64,000 bases of DNA from CAZDUS01 sp964535015 (GCA_964535015.1 CAZHRU010000001.1:57341-121340), one strand, 5' to 3'. Shown: positions 35,292-44,712, numbered from the stretch's first letter. The notes: generated by a model not told the origin, from the sequence alone. Program-made: numbers and translations.

Positions 35292-36726
35292 GGTGACTGG
35301 ATTCATGGAGTACGAACGCAGCAATCCGCGCTATCGGCCCGTTGATGAGCGGCTACAGGACTATAGGCCGGTTGAATTAGGGATGACGGAGGCGGAACTT
35401 GTTGAGCAAGCCGCACGTTGCATGGATTGCGGCACCCCGTTTTGCCACGGATGCGGATGCCCGCTGAAGAATGTCATTCCGGAATTCAACGATCATGTTT
35501 ATCACAAACGATGGACGGCGGCATTGGAGGTGCTCCTGGCCACGAACAACTTCCCGGAGTTTACGGGACGGATCTGTCCTGCGCCGTGCGAGGGGGCCTG
35601 CGTCCTGGGCATCAACAAGGAGCCTGTGACCATTCGCCAGATTGAGTTAGCCATCATTGAGCGGGCCTTTGAGAGCGGCTACATGGGACCCCGCCCCCCG
35701 GCGGTTCGACGGGATGAACGGGTGGCGGTCGTTGGTTCGGGGCCTGCCGGGATGGCCGTGGCCGATACGCTGAACCATGCCGGATTCCATGTAGTGGTCT
35801 ATGATAGTGCGGCAAAGGCGGGAGGCATCCTGCGATATGGGATTCCGGAGTTCAAACTGGAGAAGAGTGTGGTGGATCGACGCGTCCGGCTGATGGAGGC
35901 GGAAGGCGTTGATTTTGAAATGAATGTGAGGGTAGGCGAAGATCTTTCCTACCACTATCTGCGGGGACGCTTTGATGCGGTCTGTCTGTGTGCCGGCGCG
36001 CGCCTGCCCAGGGACTTGAAGGTGCCTGGCCGCGAGTTCGGCGGAATCCATTTCGCCATGGATTTCCTGCAGCAGCAGAACAAGCGTTTGGGCGGGGAGG
36101 CGGTTGATCCCGGACTGGAAATTAGCGCCGCCGGGAAACATGTCGTTGTTATCGGGGGTGGGGATACAGGTGCCGATTGCCTTGGGACTTCATTACGGCA
36201 GGGCGCCAAGTCGGTCGTTCAGTTGGAGATCCTTCCGAAGCCGCCGGCGGAACGTTCGGCGGAAACGCCTTGGCCGATGTGGCCGAACCAGTTGCGGCTT
36301 TCCAGTAGTCACAAGGAAGGCGGCGAACGCCACTGGAGCGTTGGGACCAAGGAATTTTTTGGCGATCACGGGCGTGTGAAGTCACTGCGGACCGTGGAAG
36401 TCGACTGGGTGGTCCCCGAGGGTGGCGGGCGGCCGGTAATGAAAGAACGGTCTGGTTCGGAACGGGTGATTCCAGCGGAGTTGGTTCTGCTGGCAATGGG
36501 GTTTACCGGACCTAAACCAAACAGGATCGTGCAGGACCTTGGTATACGAACACAACCCACCGGCGCCATTTGGCGCGATTCGAACAATATGACTTCGGCG
36601 CCGGGGATCTTTGTGTCTGGCGACATGTCATTGGGTGCTTCGCTGGTCGTGCGTGCCATCAATGACGGACGGCAAGCGGCGATGGGGATTATGCGGTATC
36701 TTGACGGGGTGCCGCCGGAAGTTTGA
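35284..36726 (+). CDS. gltD: Glutamate synthase small subunit (GltD)
   Basis: A 480-residue flavoprotein passing electrons from NAD(P)H to GltB. N-terminal cysteines CMDCGTPFCHGCGCP and ICPAPCEGAC bind [4Fe-4S] clusters; GSGPAGMAVADTLN binds FAD and GGGDTGADCLGTS binds NAD(P)H. ATG 35284 is chosen because the family starts MGKVTGFMEYER there; it overlaps the gltB stop by 8 bp. The gene is distinct from the NfnB homologue at 7275, which has its own small-subunit partner. Confidence 0.96.
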   Translation: MGKVTGFMEYERSNPRYRPVDERLQDYRPVELGMTEAELVEQAARCMDCGTPFCHGCGCPLKNVIPEFNDHVYHKRWTAALEVLLATNNFPEFTGRICPAPCEGACVLGINKEPVTIRQIELAIIERAFESGYMGPRPPAVRRDERVAVVGSGPAGMAVADTLNHAGFHVVVYDSAAKAGGILRYGIPEFKLEKSVVDRRVRLMEAEGVDFEMNVRVGEDLSYHYLRGRFDAVCLCAGARLPRDLKVPGREFGGIHFAMDFLQQQNKRLGGEAVDPGLEISAAGKHVVVIGGGDTGADCLGTSLRQGAKSVVQLEILPKPPAERSAETPWPMWPNQLRLSSSHKEGGERHWSVGTKEFFGDHGRVKSLRTVEVDWVVPEGGGRPVMKERSGSERVIPAELVLLAMGFTGPKPNRIVQDLGIRTQPTGAIWRDSNNMTSAPGIFVSGDMSLGASLVVRAINDGRQAAMGIMRYLDGVPPEV

Positions 36727-36734
36727 ATACAACG

Positions 36735-36758
36735 CAATTGACAAAACTTTGCCAATTG
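36735..36758. promoter_or_regulatory. Palindromic candidate operator upstream of gap
   Basis: CAATTGACAAAA (36735-36746) / CTTTGCCAATTG (36747-36758): the two 12-bp halves match at 10 positions. It ends 5 bp before the gap -35 hexamer, a position suited to an activator or repressor. No known consensus was recognised. Confidence 0.45.
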
Positions 36759-36763
36759 TGCTG

Positions 36764-36792
36764 TTGACGGCGACATGCCTGTTCGGTATTGT
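36764..36792 (+). promoter_or_regulatory. Sigma70-type promoter of the gap-pgk-tpiA-secG cluster
   Basis: TTGACG (36764-36769), a 17-nt spacer and TATTGT (36787-36792). Transcription would start near 36799, leaving a leader of about 80 nt before gap. Confidence 0.6.
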
Positions 36793-36878
36793 CACTGCCC
36801 CATTCAGTCAAACGTATTGATTGACTGGAGGTTGTCGGTGATTTTGAAACAAACATAACAAGTAAGGAGAGCAGAGGA

Positions 36879-37952
36879 ATGGCGATTAATGTGGGAATCA
36901 ATGGGTTCGGCCGTATCGGCCGCATGGCGTTTCAGGCACTTTGCGACCAGGGGTTGCTTGGCAAAGAAGTAAACGTAAAGGCCGTCGTGGACGTGTCCAC
37001 CGACGCCGACTACTTCGCCTACCAGATGAAGTATGATTCGGTGCATGGCAAGTTCAAGCACACTGTCGCCACGGAAAAGAGCGATGCGTCGAAAGAAGAA
37101 GCCGACACCCTGGTGGTCAACGGCCATAAGATCAAGTGCGTCATGGCCACAAAGACCCCTGACCAGCTTCCCTGGAAGGCCCTCGGGGTGGATTACGTTC
37201 TGGAATGCACCGGTTTGTTCACTGATTCTGAGAAGGCCAAGGGGCATATCGCGGCCGGCGCCAAGAAGGTCATTATTTCCGCGCCGGGCAAGGGCGAAGT
37301 GAAAACCATTGTCATGGGTGTGAACGAGAAGGAATACGACACCACAAAGCACAACATCGTGTCCAATGCCTCCTGCACAACCAACTGCCTGGCTCCCGTG
37401 GTCCATGTCCTCCTGAAGGAAGGGTTTGGCATTGAGACGGGGCTGATGACCACGATTCACGCCTACACAGCGACGCAGAAGACCGTCGATGGCCCCTCCA
37501 AGAAGGACTGGCGCGGTGGTCGTGCCGCCGCACAAAACATTATTCCCTCCACCACCGGCGCGGCCAAGGCGGTGGGCGAAGTGCTGCCCGCCACGAAAGG
37601 CAAACTAACGGGCATGGCGTTCCGTGTTCCGACGCCGGATGTGTCGGTGGTTGACCTGACGTTCCGCACCACGAAGGATACGTCGATCGAGGAAATCGAC
37701 GCCGCGTTGAAGAAGGCCGCTGGCAGTTACCTCAAGGATATCCTGGGCGTGGCGACGGAAGAACTCGTCTCGACCGACTTTATCCATGATGCGCGGTCCT
37801 CGATTTATGATTCGCTGGCCACGTTGCAGAACAACCTGAAGGGCGAAAAACGCTTCTTCAAGGTTGTGAGTTGGTACGATAACGAGTGGGGTTACTCCAA
37901 CCGTGTCGTTGACCTGATCCGTTACATGGCTAAAGCCGACGGGGTCAAGTAA
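36879..37952 (+). CDS. gap: Glyceraldehyde-3-phosphate dehydrogenase, type I
   Basis: Phosphorylating, NAD-dependent glycolytic enzyme, 357 residues. NAD-binding NGFGRIGRM at the start, the catalytic Cys in NASCTTNCLAP near residue 165 and the GMAFRVPTPDVSVVDL substrate region are all intact. AAGGAGAGCAGAGG precedes the ATG. It is slightly longer than the usual 330-340 residues because of small insertions in the NAD domain. First gene of a classical lower-glycolysis operon with pgk, tpiA and secG; a 15-bp hairpin separates it from pgk and may allow differential expression. Confidence 0.97.
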   Translation: MAINVGINGFGRIGRMAFQALCDQGLLGKEVNVKAVVDVSTDADYFAYQMKYDSVHGKFKHTVATEKSDASKEEADTLVVNGHKIKCVMATKTPDQLPWKALGVDYVLECTGLFTDSEKAKGHIAAGAKKVIISAPGKGEVKTIVMGVNEKEYDTTKHNIVSNASCTTNCLAPVVHVLLKEGFGIETGLMTTIHAYTATQKTVDGPSKKDWRGGRAAAQNIIPSTTGAAKAVGEVLPATKGKLTGMAFRVPTPDVSVVDLTFRTTKDTSIEEIDAALKKAAGSYLKDILGVATEELVSTDFIHDARSSIYDSLATLQNNLKGEKRFFKVVSWYDNEWGYSNRVVDLIRYMAKADGVK

Positions 37953-37986
37953 GATTCCGCAGGCGTTGTCTGAAGCGCGAAACGCG

Positions 37987-38038
37987 AGTGCCGATGGCCG
38001 GAAAGCAGGGGAATCATCCTGAGTCCGGCATCGGCACT
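37987..38038 (+). repeat. Long intercistronic hairpin between gap and pgk
   Basis: AGTGCCGATGGCCGGA (37987-38002) pairs with TCCGGCATCGGCACT (38024-38038) with one bulged base; CAGG/CCTG can extend the stem inward. No U-tract follows, so it looks more like an mRNA-stabilising or processing element than a terminator. Confidence 0.65.
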
Positions 38039-38064
38039 GTTAACTGTAGTTTGAGGAGACTCCG

Positions 38065-39327
38065 ATGAACAAGAAGACCATACGTGATGTGAACATGAAA
38101 GCGAAGCGCGTCATCATGCGCGTGGACTTCAACGTGCCCCAGGACAAGGTCACGGGAGCCATCACCAATACCAAGCGAATTGAGGCGGCTCTGCCCACCA
38201 TCAAGTATGTTCTGAGTCAGGGGGCGTCGGTAGTATTGATGAGTCATCTTGGGCGTCCGGACGGAAAAGTGATTGCCAAATTCTCGTTGAAGCCGGTTGC
38301 CGATGCGCTGTCGAGATTACTGGAGAAGCCGGTCAAGTTTCTGGACGATTGCGTAGGGCCGGCCGTAGAGGCCGCCTGTGCGCCCGGCGTGATCAAACCC
38401 GGGGATGTTATCCTGCTTGAGAATCTGCGCTTCCACATCGAGGAGGAAGGCAAGATCAAGAACGAAGATGGCACGTCCGTCAAAGCGGATCCCAAGGCCG
38501 TGGAGGCTTTTCGCGCCAGTCTGAGTAAACTGGGCGATGTGTACGTCAATGATGCGTTTGGGACGGCTCATCGTGCCCATTCCTCCATGGTGGGTGTCAA
38601 CCTTCCTGAAAAGGTTGCCGGATTCCTGATGGGGGCCGAACTGGAGGCATTTGCCAAGGTGATCGATAATCCAAAACGCCCGCTACTGGCCATTCTGGGC
38701 GGCGCCAAGATTTCGGACAAGATTCCGTTGATCAACAACCTGATCGAAAAGGCCGATGAAATCATTATCGGCGGGGCGATGGCCTTCACCTTTAAGAAGG
38801 TGCTACTGAATATGGAGATCGGGGCCAGCCTGTTTGATGCCGAAGGGGCCAAGATGGTGAATGACATCATGGCCAAGGCAAAGACCAAGGGTGTGAAGAT
38901 TCATCTGCCGGTGGATTATGTATGCGGCGACAAATTCCCGAAGGACGCTGCCATGGAAGTGGCGGTCGCCCCTGCCACTGACCAGACGGGAATCCCTGTC
39001 GGTTGGCTTGGGTTGGATGTTGGGCCCAAGTCCAATGCCGCCTTTGCGGAAGTCATTGCAAGGGCCAAAACCATCATTTGGAACGGACCGGCGGGCGTTT
39101 TCGAGGACCCGAGGTTTGATGCCGGAACGAAGGTCATGGCTGACGCCATTGCCAAATCGACCGCGGCGGGTGCGATTTCGGTGGTCGGCGGAGGTGATAC
39201 TGCCACAGCGGCCAAGAAGTTCAAGGTGGTGGACAAGGTGACGCATTGCTCCACCGGCGGTGGGGCCAGTTTGGAATTGCTCGAGGGTAAGGTGCTGCCC
39301 GGGGTGGCGGCCCTGAGTGAGAAATGA
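38065..39327 (+). CDS. pgk: Phosphoglycerate kinase
   Basis: Transfers phosphate between 1,3-bisphosphoglycerate and ADP. The 420-residue protein contains RVDFNVPQD and SHLGRPDGK (substrate-binding basic patch), the AILGGAKISDK hinge and the GGGDTATAAKKF nucleotide site. TTTGAGGAG precedes the ATG. It is the second gene of the glycolytic operon; tpiA follows after 31 nt. Confidence 0.98.
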   Translation: MNKKTIRDVNMKAKRVIMRVDFNVPQDKVTGAITNTKRIEAALPTIKYVLSQGASVVLMSHLGRPDGKVIAKFSLKPVADALSRLLEKPVKFLDDCVGPAVEAACAPGVIKPGDVILLENLRFHIEEEGKIKNEDGTSVKADPKAVEAFRASLSKLGDVYVNDAFGTAHRAHSSMVGVNLPEKVAGFLMGAELEAFAKVIDNPKRPLLAILGGAKISDKIPLINNLIEKADEIIIGGAMAFTFKKVLLNMEIGASLFDAEGAKMVNDIMAKAKTKGVKIHLPVDYVCGDKFPKDAAMEVAVAPATDQTGIPVGWLGLDVGPKSNAAFAEVIARAKTIIWNGPAGVFEDPRFDAGTKVMADAIAKSTAAGAISVVGGGDTATAAKKFKVVDKVTHCSTGGGASLELLEGKVLPGVAALSEK

Positions 39328-39358
39328 TTTTAACAATCAAGAACCGTAAGGGGAAGAG

Positions 39359-40114
39359 ATGCGAAAGAAGATTATTGCCGGAAATTGGAAGATGAACAAA
39401 CTCGCGGCGGAAGCCGTGGAGTTGGCGGTGACAGTAAAGGCTTCCCTTGGGCAGTGCGCGGATGTGGAAGTGATTCTTTGTCCGGCATTCACGGCGCTGA
39501 AACTCGTGGGGGATGTTGTCGTCGGAAGTCAGATCAAACTTGGCGCGCAGAACATGCATTGGGAGAAGGAAGGCGCCTTCACCGGCGAAATATCTCCCGG
39601 CATGCTGAAGGACCTCGGCTGTCAGTATGTCATTCTGGGGCACAGCGAGCGGCGGCAGTACTTTCATGAGACCGACATGGTCGTCAATCGCAAGGCCAAG
39701 GCGGCGCTGGCAGCCGGTCTGATACCCATCGTGTGCGTCGGCGAGACGCTGGAGCAGCGGGAAGGCAACCAGACCGATGATGTAGTGACGACCCAGGTGA
39801 CCAAGAGTCTTGCAGGTTTGGATGAAGGCGCCTTTAGACGGGTGGTGGTGGCCTATGAGCCGGTATGGGCGATTGGCACGGGTCGCACGGCAACTCCCGC
39901 TCAGGCCCAGGCCGTGCATGCTCTGATCCGGCAGGTCCTGGCCAAGACATGCAACCCTGGAGCAGCCCAGGCGGTGCGAATCCAGTACGGTGGTAGCGTG
40001 AAACCGGCCAATGCCAAAGAGTTGTTCTCCCAGCCCGATATCGATGGCGGGCTTATCGGTGGTGCAGCGCTTGATGCCGCTTCATTTGTCGACATCGTCA
40101 AGGCGGCAGTTTAG
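39359..40114 (+). CDS. tpiA: Triosephosphate isomerase
   Basis: Interconverts dihydroxyacetone phosphate and glyceraldehyde-3-phosphate. The 251-residue TIM barrel has the GNWKMNK start, catalytic His in ILGHSERR, catalytic Glu in VAYEPVWAIGTG and the phosphate-binding IQYGGSVKP. AAGGGGAAG precedes the ATG. It is followed by secG at 27 nt, the usual bacterial order. Confidence 0.98.
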   Translation: MRKKIIAGNWKMNKLAAEAVELAVTVKASLGQCADVEVILCPAFTALKLVGDVVVGSQIKLGAQNMHWEKEGAFTGEISPGMLKDLGCQYVILGHSERRQYFHETDMVVNRKAKAALAAGLIPIVCVGETLEQREGNQTDDVVTTQVTKSLAGLDEGAFRRVVVAYEPVWAIGTGRTATPAQAQAVHALIRQVLAKTCNPGAAQAVRIQYGGSVKPANAKELFSQPDIDGGLIGGAALDAASFVDIVKAAV

Positions 40115-40141
40115 ACTACCCCTGTCAAAAAAAGGAGATGA

Positions 40142-40576
40142 ATGATGCCTGTACTCAAGGTGTTGCTTGTGCTGGTTGAGATTATCAGTGGCGTGCTACT
40201 GGTGTCGGTGATCCTTCTGCAAAAGTCGAAGGATCAGGGATTGGGTCTGGCCTTTGGGGCCGGGGTGGGGGAGTCCTTGTTCGGATCGCGCGCCGGAAAC
40301 GTCCTGACAAAGATCACTATCGGGCTGGCGGTCGTGTTTATGGCCAATACATTGCTCATTGGATACTTGATGTCCGGATCCCCCGCCAGCGGATCGATTA
40401 CGGATGACCTCCCGACTCAGGCGGCTACGCCAGTGCAGTCTTCTGCGGGCGGCATGCCACAGCAGGTGGTTCCGGAGACCGTGCCGGTGGGTGCGATGCC
40501 CCCAATGACACAACCGGTTAATCCCAGCCCTGTGACACCTGCGCCGGCCCCGGTTCCCGCGCCGCCAGCCCCGTGA
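40142..40576 (+). CDS. secG: Protein translocase subunit SecG
   Basis: Small membrane component of the SecYEG translocon, 144 residues. Two transmembrane helices (about 4-25 and 54-76) flank the conserved loop with LLQKSKDQGLGLAFG and SLFGSRAGNVLTK. The C-terminal 65 residues are Pro/Gln/Val-rich and low complexity, longer than in most SecG proteins. AAAGGAG precedes the start. Its place after tpiA is a widely conserved arrangement. Confidence 0.93.
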   Translation: MMPVLKVLLVLVEIISGVLLVSVILLQKSKDQGLGLAFGAGVGESLFGSRAGNVLTKITIGLAVVFMANTLLIGYLMSGSPASGSITDDLPTQAATPVQSSAGGMPQQVVPETVPVGAMPPMTQPVNPSPVTPAPAPVPAPPAP

Positions 40577-40593
40577 CACAGTGGCGAATGAAT

Positions 40594-40675
40594 CAACGGA
40601 CCCCGCAGGCTCCGCGCCGGGGGGGGCTTGTGAAATGCAGTTCCGGTTCGCTTGATTCGGAACACCGGTCCGTTG
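40594..40675 (+). repeat. Possible structured RNA element in the secG-manB gap
   Basis: CAACGGACC (40594-40602) and GGTCCGTTG (40667-40675) form a perfect 9-bp closing stem around 64 nt. Inside, GTTCCG/CGGAAC can form one hairpin and the GC-rich AGGCTCC/GGGGCTT a second. It is not a tRNA. It may be a terminator-like structure or a leader element of the phosphomannomutase gene. Confidence 0.45.
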
Positions 40676-40719
40676 TATAAAGCCCGCACGTTTTTCAATC
40701 AAGAAAGAAGGATGCATCT

Positions 40720-42042
40720 ATGGCAGGAATTTTCAAGGCGTATGATATCCGCGGAATCTACGGAAAGACACTGACGGAGAGCGTGGCCCTAGATGCGGGA
40801 CGCGCGTTTGTCACGTTTCTGAATTGTCGCACCGTGGTGATCGGTTACGACATGCGCCCCCATTCGAAAGGCCTGTTTGATGCCTTGTGCGCCGGGATCA
40901 CAATGCAGGGGGCGGATGTCATTGATATCGGCATGTGCTCAACGCCGATGTCCTACTATGGCAATGGTGCCCTGGGCGCAGATGCAAGCATCATGATCAC
41001 GGCATCCCACAACCCCGGCGAGTGGAATGGCTTCAAACTGTGCCGAGAGAAAGCCATTCCGATCAGCGGATCTACCGGCATCCAGGATATCGAGCGTATT
41101 GTGGAAGCACGGTCTTTCGCGCCCAAGGCCGCCAGGCCCGGACGTGTAAGGCAAGAGAACGTCATTTCTGGATATGTTGCACACGTGCAGAGCGTGGCAG
41201 ACTTGAAAAGGCCCGTCCGTATCGCCGTTGATTTTGCCAATGCCATGGGGATTCTGGAGGCGAGGTGTCTGGACGGGATTCTGGAGATGACCAGATTGTA
41301 TGACACGCTTGACGGGACGTTCCCCAATCATGAAGCCAATCCGCTTCAGACGGACACTCTGGAAACACTGCAGGAAACAGTGCGGCAGGGAAACTATGAC
41401 TTCGGGGTGGCATTTGATGGTGATGCCGACCGGGCCGGATTTGTAGATGAGAAGGGCGATGTGGTTCCCATGGATATGATTACTGCTCTGATTGCCTCCA
41501 GTCTGCTGGAGAAGCAGAAAGGCGTGATCTACTATGATCTTCGCAGCAGTTGGTCCGTCAAGGAAGTCATTGAGGAGAACGGAGGGATCCCCATGATGAG
41601 TCGCGTTGGGCATGCCTTCATCAAGCAGCAGATGCGCGACAGTAATGCATTGTTTGCCGGGGAGCTTTCTGGCCACTACTATTTCCGTGACAATTTCTTT
41701 ACCGAAAGTTCCGCCATGGCGGTGCTCTATGTTGCCAACGCGATCACAAGCAGGCGCAAGCCGCTTTCTGAACTGGTGAAGCCCATCCGGCGTTATGTGG
41801 CCAGTGGCGAAATCAATTCCGAAGTCCACAATCCGCCTGCCGTTCTGGGGGCCATCCGCCGGCGCTATGCGGATGGAAAACTCTTCGAACTGGACGGCAT
41901 TACGGTTGAATATGCGGACTGGTGGTTTAACGTACGTTGTTCCAACACCGAGCCTCTCGTGCGATTAAACGTGGAGGCGAAGAAGAGCGGCGTGATGGAA
42001 GCCAAGCGGGATGAACTCCTGAAACTGATCCGGGAACATTGA
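40720..42042 (+). CDS. manB: Phosphomannomutase/phosphoglucomutase
   Basis: A 440-residue alpha-D-phosphohexomutase. The start MAGIFKAYDIRGIYG, the phosphoserine loop in TASHNPGEWNGFK, the metal-binding DGDADRAGF and the C-terminal RCSNTEPLVRLNVEA phosphate-binding loop are all present. It interconverts hexose-1- and hexose-6-phosphates, feeding GDP-mannose or glycogen/LPS precursors. AGAAGGA precedes the ATG. It is separated from secG by 143 nt of structured sequence. Confidence 0.93.
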   Translation: MAGIFKAYDIRGIYGKTLTESVALDAGRAFVTFLNCRTVVIGYDMRPHSKGLFDALCAGITMQGADVIDIGMCSTPMSYYGNGALGADASIMITASHNPGEWNGFKLCREKAIPISGSTGIQDIERIVEARSFAPKAARPGRVRQENVISGYVAHVQSVADLKRPVRIAVDFANAMGILEARCLDGILEMTRLYDTLDGTFPNHEANPLQTDTLETLQETVRQGNYDFGVAFDGDADRAGFVDEKGDVVPMDMITALIASSLLEKQKGVIYYDLRSSWSVKEVIEENGGIPMMSRVGHAFIKQQMRDSNALFAGELSGHYYFRDNFFTESSAMAVLYVANAITSRRKPLSELVKPIRRYVASGEINSEVHNPPAVLGAIRRRYADGKLFELDGITVEYADWWFNVRCSNTEPLVRLNVEAKKSGVMEAKRDELLKLIREH

Positions 42043-42080
42043 TTCCCAACCCTTTCGTGAGGGAAACAAGGACGCATGAC

Positions 42081-43796
42081 ATGCAGACGATCGAAGTAAC
42101 TTTGTCGACCTGGATGCACGAGGCGTTTTCACTGGCATTGCCGGAGGCTCCACTGCATGGAATCGGTGTGGTGCCTACAAACTCCGAGTCCTTTGGGGAC
42201 TATCAGTGCAACCACGCCATGTCGGTGGCGAAGACGCTGAAGAAACCCCCGCGCCAAGTGGCCGAACTTGTGATCAAGCACGCCGGACCGCATGTTGCTG
42301 TGGACCGGGTGGAAGTCGCCGGGCCTGGATTCATCAATATCTTTCTGAAAACGAGTTGGTTGGCAGGCGCAACTGAAACGGTTGATTCTGATCAGCACTG
42401 CGGTGTCCCGCTGTGCGGGCGAGGCGCCACCGTCATTCTGGATTATTCGAGCCCCAACGTGGCCAAACCCATGCACATCGGGCATATCCGGTCGACTGTC
42501 ATCGGGAATGCGCTGGACCGATTGCACCGGTATCTGGGATACCGGGTGCTTTCGGACAACCATCTTGGAGATTGGGGAACCCAGTTTGGCATTCTGATCA
42601 TGGGCTACCGTCACTTCCTGGATAAGGAGGCTCTCGCCAGGGATCCCATCGAGGAACTTGAGCGCATCTATGTGAAGAGTTACGAACGATCACGGGCGGA
42701 CGAGTCGTGGCTTGCTCAGGCCAGGCAGGAACTTGTCAAACTTCAGGGCGGCGATACTGAAAACCGGGCGCTTTGGCAGCGCTTTATTGAACTGAGTCTT
42801 GGGGAATTTGATCACATCTACAAACGCCTCGGGGTTCGGTTCGACCTGGTACGTGGCGAGAGTTTCTACAATGATCGTCTTGCAGGCGTCGTGGCGCACT
42901 TGCGTGAGCTTGGAGTCGCCCGCGAAAGTGAAGGCGCCACAGTGGCATTCCTGGACGATGAAAAACTGCCGCCCTGTATTGTTCAAAAGAGCGATGGGGG
43001 ATTTAACTATGCCACCACTGACTTGGCCACCATCCAAAGCCGGGTGGAGGAATTTCGCCCCGCCAAGATTGTCTATGTTACGGATGAACGGCAACAACTT
43101 CATTTCCGGCAGGTTTTTGCCGCCGCACGACGGATGGGGTGTACGACGGACTTGCAGCATGTGTGGTTTGGATTGATGCGCCTGCCGGAGGGAACGTTCT
43201 CGACTCGACAGGGTAACGTTATCAAGCTGGAGAGGTATCTTGATGAGGCCGAGGCCAGGGCACTGGCTGTGGTCACATCCGGCAGTCCGACCATGGACGC
43301 GTCGCGACAGCGTGAAGTGGCAAGGGCGGTTGGTATTGGTGCCGTGAAATATGCGGACTTAAGCCAGAATCCTCAAAGTCTCGTGACCTTCTCATGGGAA
43401 AAAGCGCTGGCGCTGGATGGTAATTCCGCCCCCTACCTGCAATACGCCTTTGCGAGAATCGCCAGTGTGCAGGATAAGTATCACGAGCAGTTCCAGGCAG
43501 CATCACTGGACAACTTCCCGATTCAATTGGGTGAACCCATTGAACGGACACTGGCCATCGCGATTCTGCGTTTTCCTGAAACGGTGATCAAGGCCGCTGA
43601 GGGTTACAAGCCGAGCATACTGGCGGACTATCTCTACTCACTGGCCTCCATCTACAGCACTTTCTATCAGAATGTTCCTTTCCTCAAAGCACCGGAAGGG
43701 CTGCGTGAAAGTCGCATCCGGCTCTGTCGCGTGGTTGCCAAAGTGTTGAAGCAGGGACTTGAACTCTTGGGAATTGAAACGCCAGAGCGGATCTAG
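42081..43796 (+). CDS. argS: Arginyl-tRNA synthetase
   Basis: A 571-residue class I aminoacyl-tRNA synthetase. It has the N-terminal Add1 domain (about 1-90), the HIGH motif as PMHIGHIRS, a KMSK-equivalent loop FSTRQGNV and the C-terminal DALR anticodon-binding domain (about 450-571). ATG 42081 is preferred over 42039 because the family begins there and AAGGA lies upstream. It is probably co-transcribed with the DUF72 gene 5 nt downstream. Confidence 0.96.
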   Translation: MQTIEVTLSTWMHEAFSLALPEAPLHGIGVVPTNSESFGDYQCNHAMSVAKTLKKPPRQVAELVIKHAGPHVAVDRVEVAGPGFINIFLKTSWLAGATETVDSDQHCGVPLCGRGATVILDYSSPNVAKPMHIGHIRSTVIGNALDRLHRYLGYRVLSDNHLGDWGTQFGILIMGYRHFLDKEALARDPIEELERIYVKSYERSRADESWLAQARQELVKLQGGDTENRALWQRFIELSLGEFDHIYKRLGVRFDLVRGESFYNDRLAGVVAHLRELGVARESEGATVAFLDDEKLPPCIVQKSDGGFNYATTDLATIQSRVEEFRPAKIVYVTDERQQLHFRQVFAAARRMGCTTDLQHVWFGLMRLPEGTFSTRQGNVIKLERYLDEAEARALAVVTSGSPTMDASRQREVARAVGIGAVKYADLSQNPQSLVTFSWEKALALDGNSAPYLQYAFARIASVQDKYHEQFQAASLDNFPIQLGEPIERTLAIAILRFPETVIKAAEGYKPSILADYLYSLASIYSTFYQNVPFLKAPEGLRESRIRLCRVVAKVLKQGLELLGIETPERI

Positions 43797-43801
43797 CATT
43801 T

Positions 43802-44665
43802 GTGGGTGATGCCCCCGACAATGTGGCAGTGGGAGTGGCCGGATGGTCCTATCCGGACTGGAACGGGTATGTATATCCGGCTGGGGTAGGGGAGAGGTTG
43901 CGCTTTGTTTCCCGCTTCGTTGACATGGTTGAAGTCAATAGTTCGTTCTATCGCCCCCCGACGGCGACCACAGTGGCGGGATGGATTAACCAGACGGCGG
44001 AGTCTCCGTCCTTCTTTTTTACCGCGAAGTTACATCGCGATCTCACGCATGGCGGTGAATTCACGCCGGAAATGGTGGCGGCAATTCGCAATGGTTTTGC
44101 ACCGGTGATTGAGGCCGGGAAACTGAAGCACCTGCTTGCCCAGTTTCAGTGGAATTTTGAGGATACTCCCATAAACCGTCGTCGCGTGGAACGCTTATGT
44201 GCGGCCTTCGGGGCAATGACAACAATCACATGTGAAATGCGCCATAACACATGGCAGTCGTCCGAGGCGTTGGCATTTCTGGCCGAACAGGGGGTTGGAC
44301 TGGCCAATCTTGACTATCCGCTTGCCCGTAATTCATTCAATCTGAATAGTTGCACCGTGAACCGACATGCCTATTTCAGGCTCCATGGCCGCAATACTGC
44401 GGCATGGTTCAGCCGTTCTGCTGGGCGAGATGAACGGTACAACTACCTCTACGATGCCAAGGAGGTAGATGCCATTGCCAGCCGCGCAGTCACTCTGGCG
44501 CGCCAGTCTGCAACCTTGACGGTTGTCGCTAACAACCACTATCAGGGTAAGGAGATGGTGAACGCCATCCAACTCAAGAGCAAGGTTTCCGGCCTCCGGG
44601 GTGTGGCTCCTGAAGTGCTTATTCGCAACTACCCGCAGTTATCCGACTGTGCTGACCCGGCGTAG
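43802..44665 (+). CDS. DUF72 (YecE-like) protein
   Basis: A 287-residue TIM-barrel protein of the DUF72/YecE family. Characteristic elements are VGVAGWSYPDWNGYVYP, VEVNSSFYRPP, FTAKLHRDLTH and YFRLHGRN. The molecular function of the family is not established. The GTG start at 43802 has no convincing ribosome-binding site and lies 5 nt after the argS stop, so translation is probably coupled to argS. An inverted repeat (44654-44712) spans its stop codon. Confidence 0.85.
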   Translation: MGDAPDNVAVGVAGWSYPDWNGYVYPAGVGERLRFVSRFVDMVEVNSSFYRPPTATTVAGWINQTAESPSFFFTAKLHRDLTHGGEFTPEMVAAIRNGFAPVIEAGKLKHLLAQFQWNFEDTPINRRRVERLCAAFGAMTTITCEMRHNTWQSSEALAFLAEQGVGLANLDYPLARNSFNLNSCTVNRHAYFRLHGRNTAAWFSRSAGRDERYNYLYDAKEVDAIASRAVTLARQSATLTVVANNHYQGKEMVNAIQLKSKVSGLRGVAPEVLIRNYPQLSDCADPA

Positions 44666-44712
44666 GGAGCCCGGAAACCGCATCAAGGGGGAGGGGCCTG
44701 TTGTGCCGGGTC
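44654..44712 (+). repeat. Inverted repeat at the end of the DUF72 gene
   Basis: GACCCGGC (44654-44661) and GCCGGGTC (44705-44712) form a perfect 8-bp stem with a 43-nt loop. No U-tract follows; it may be a weak transcript-end structure. Confidence 0.35.

Noticed and set aside
40594..40675. tRNA gene after secG
   Set aside because: The size is right but there is no T-loop consensus, anticodon arm or acceptor pattern.
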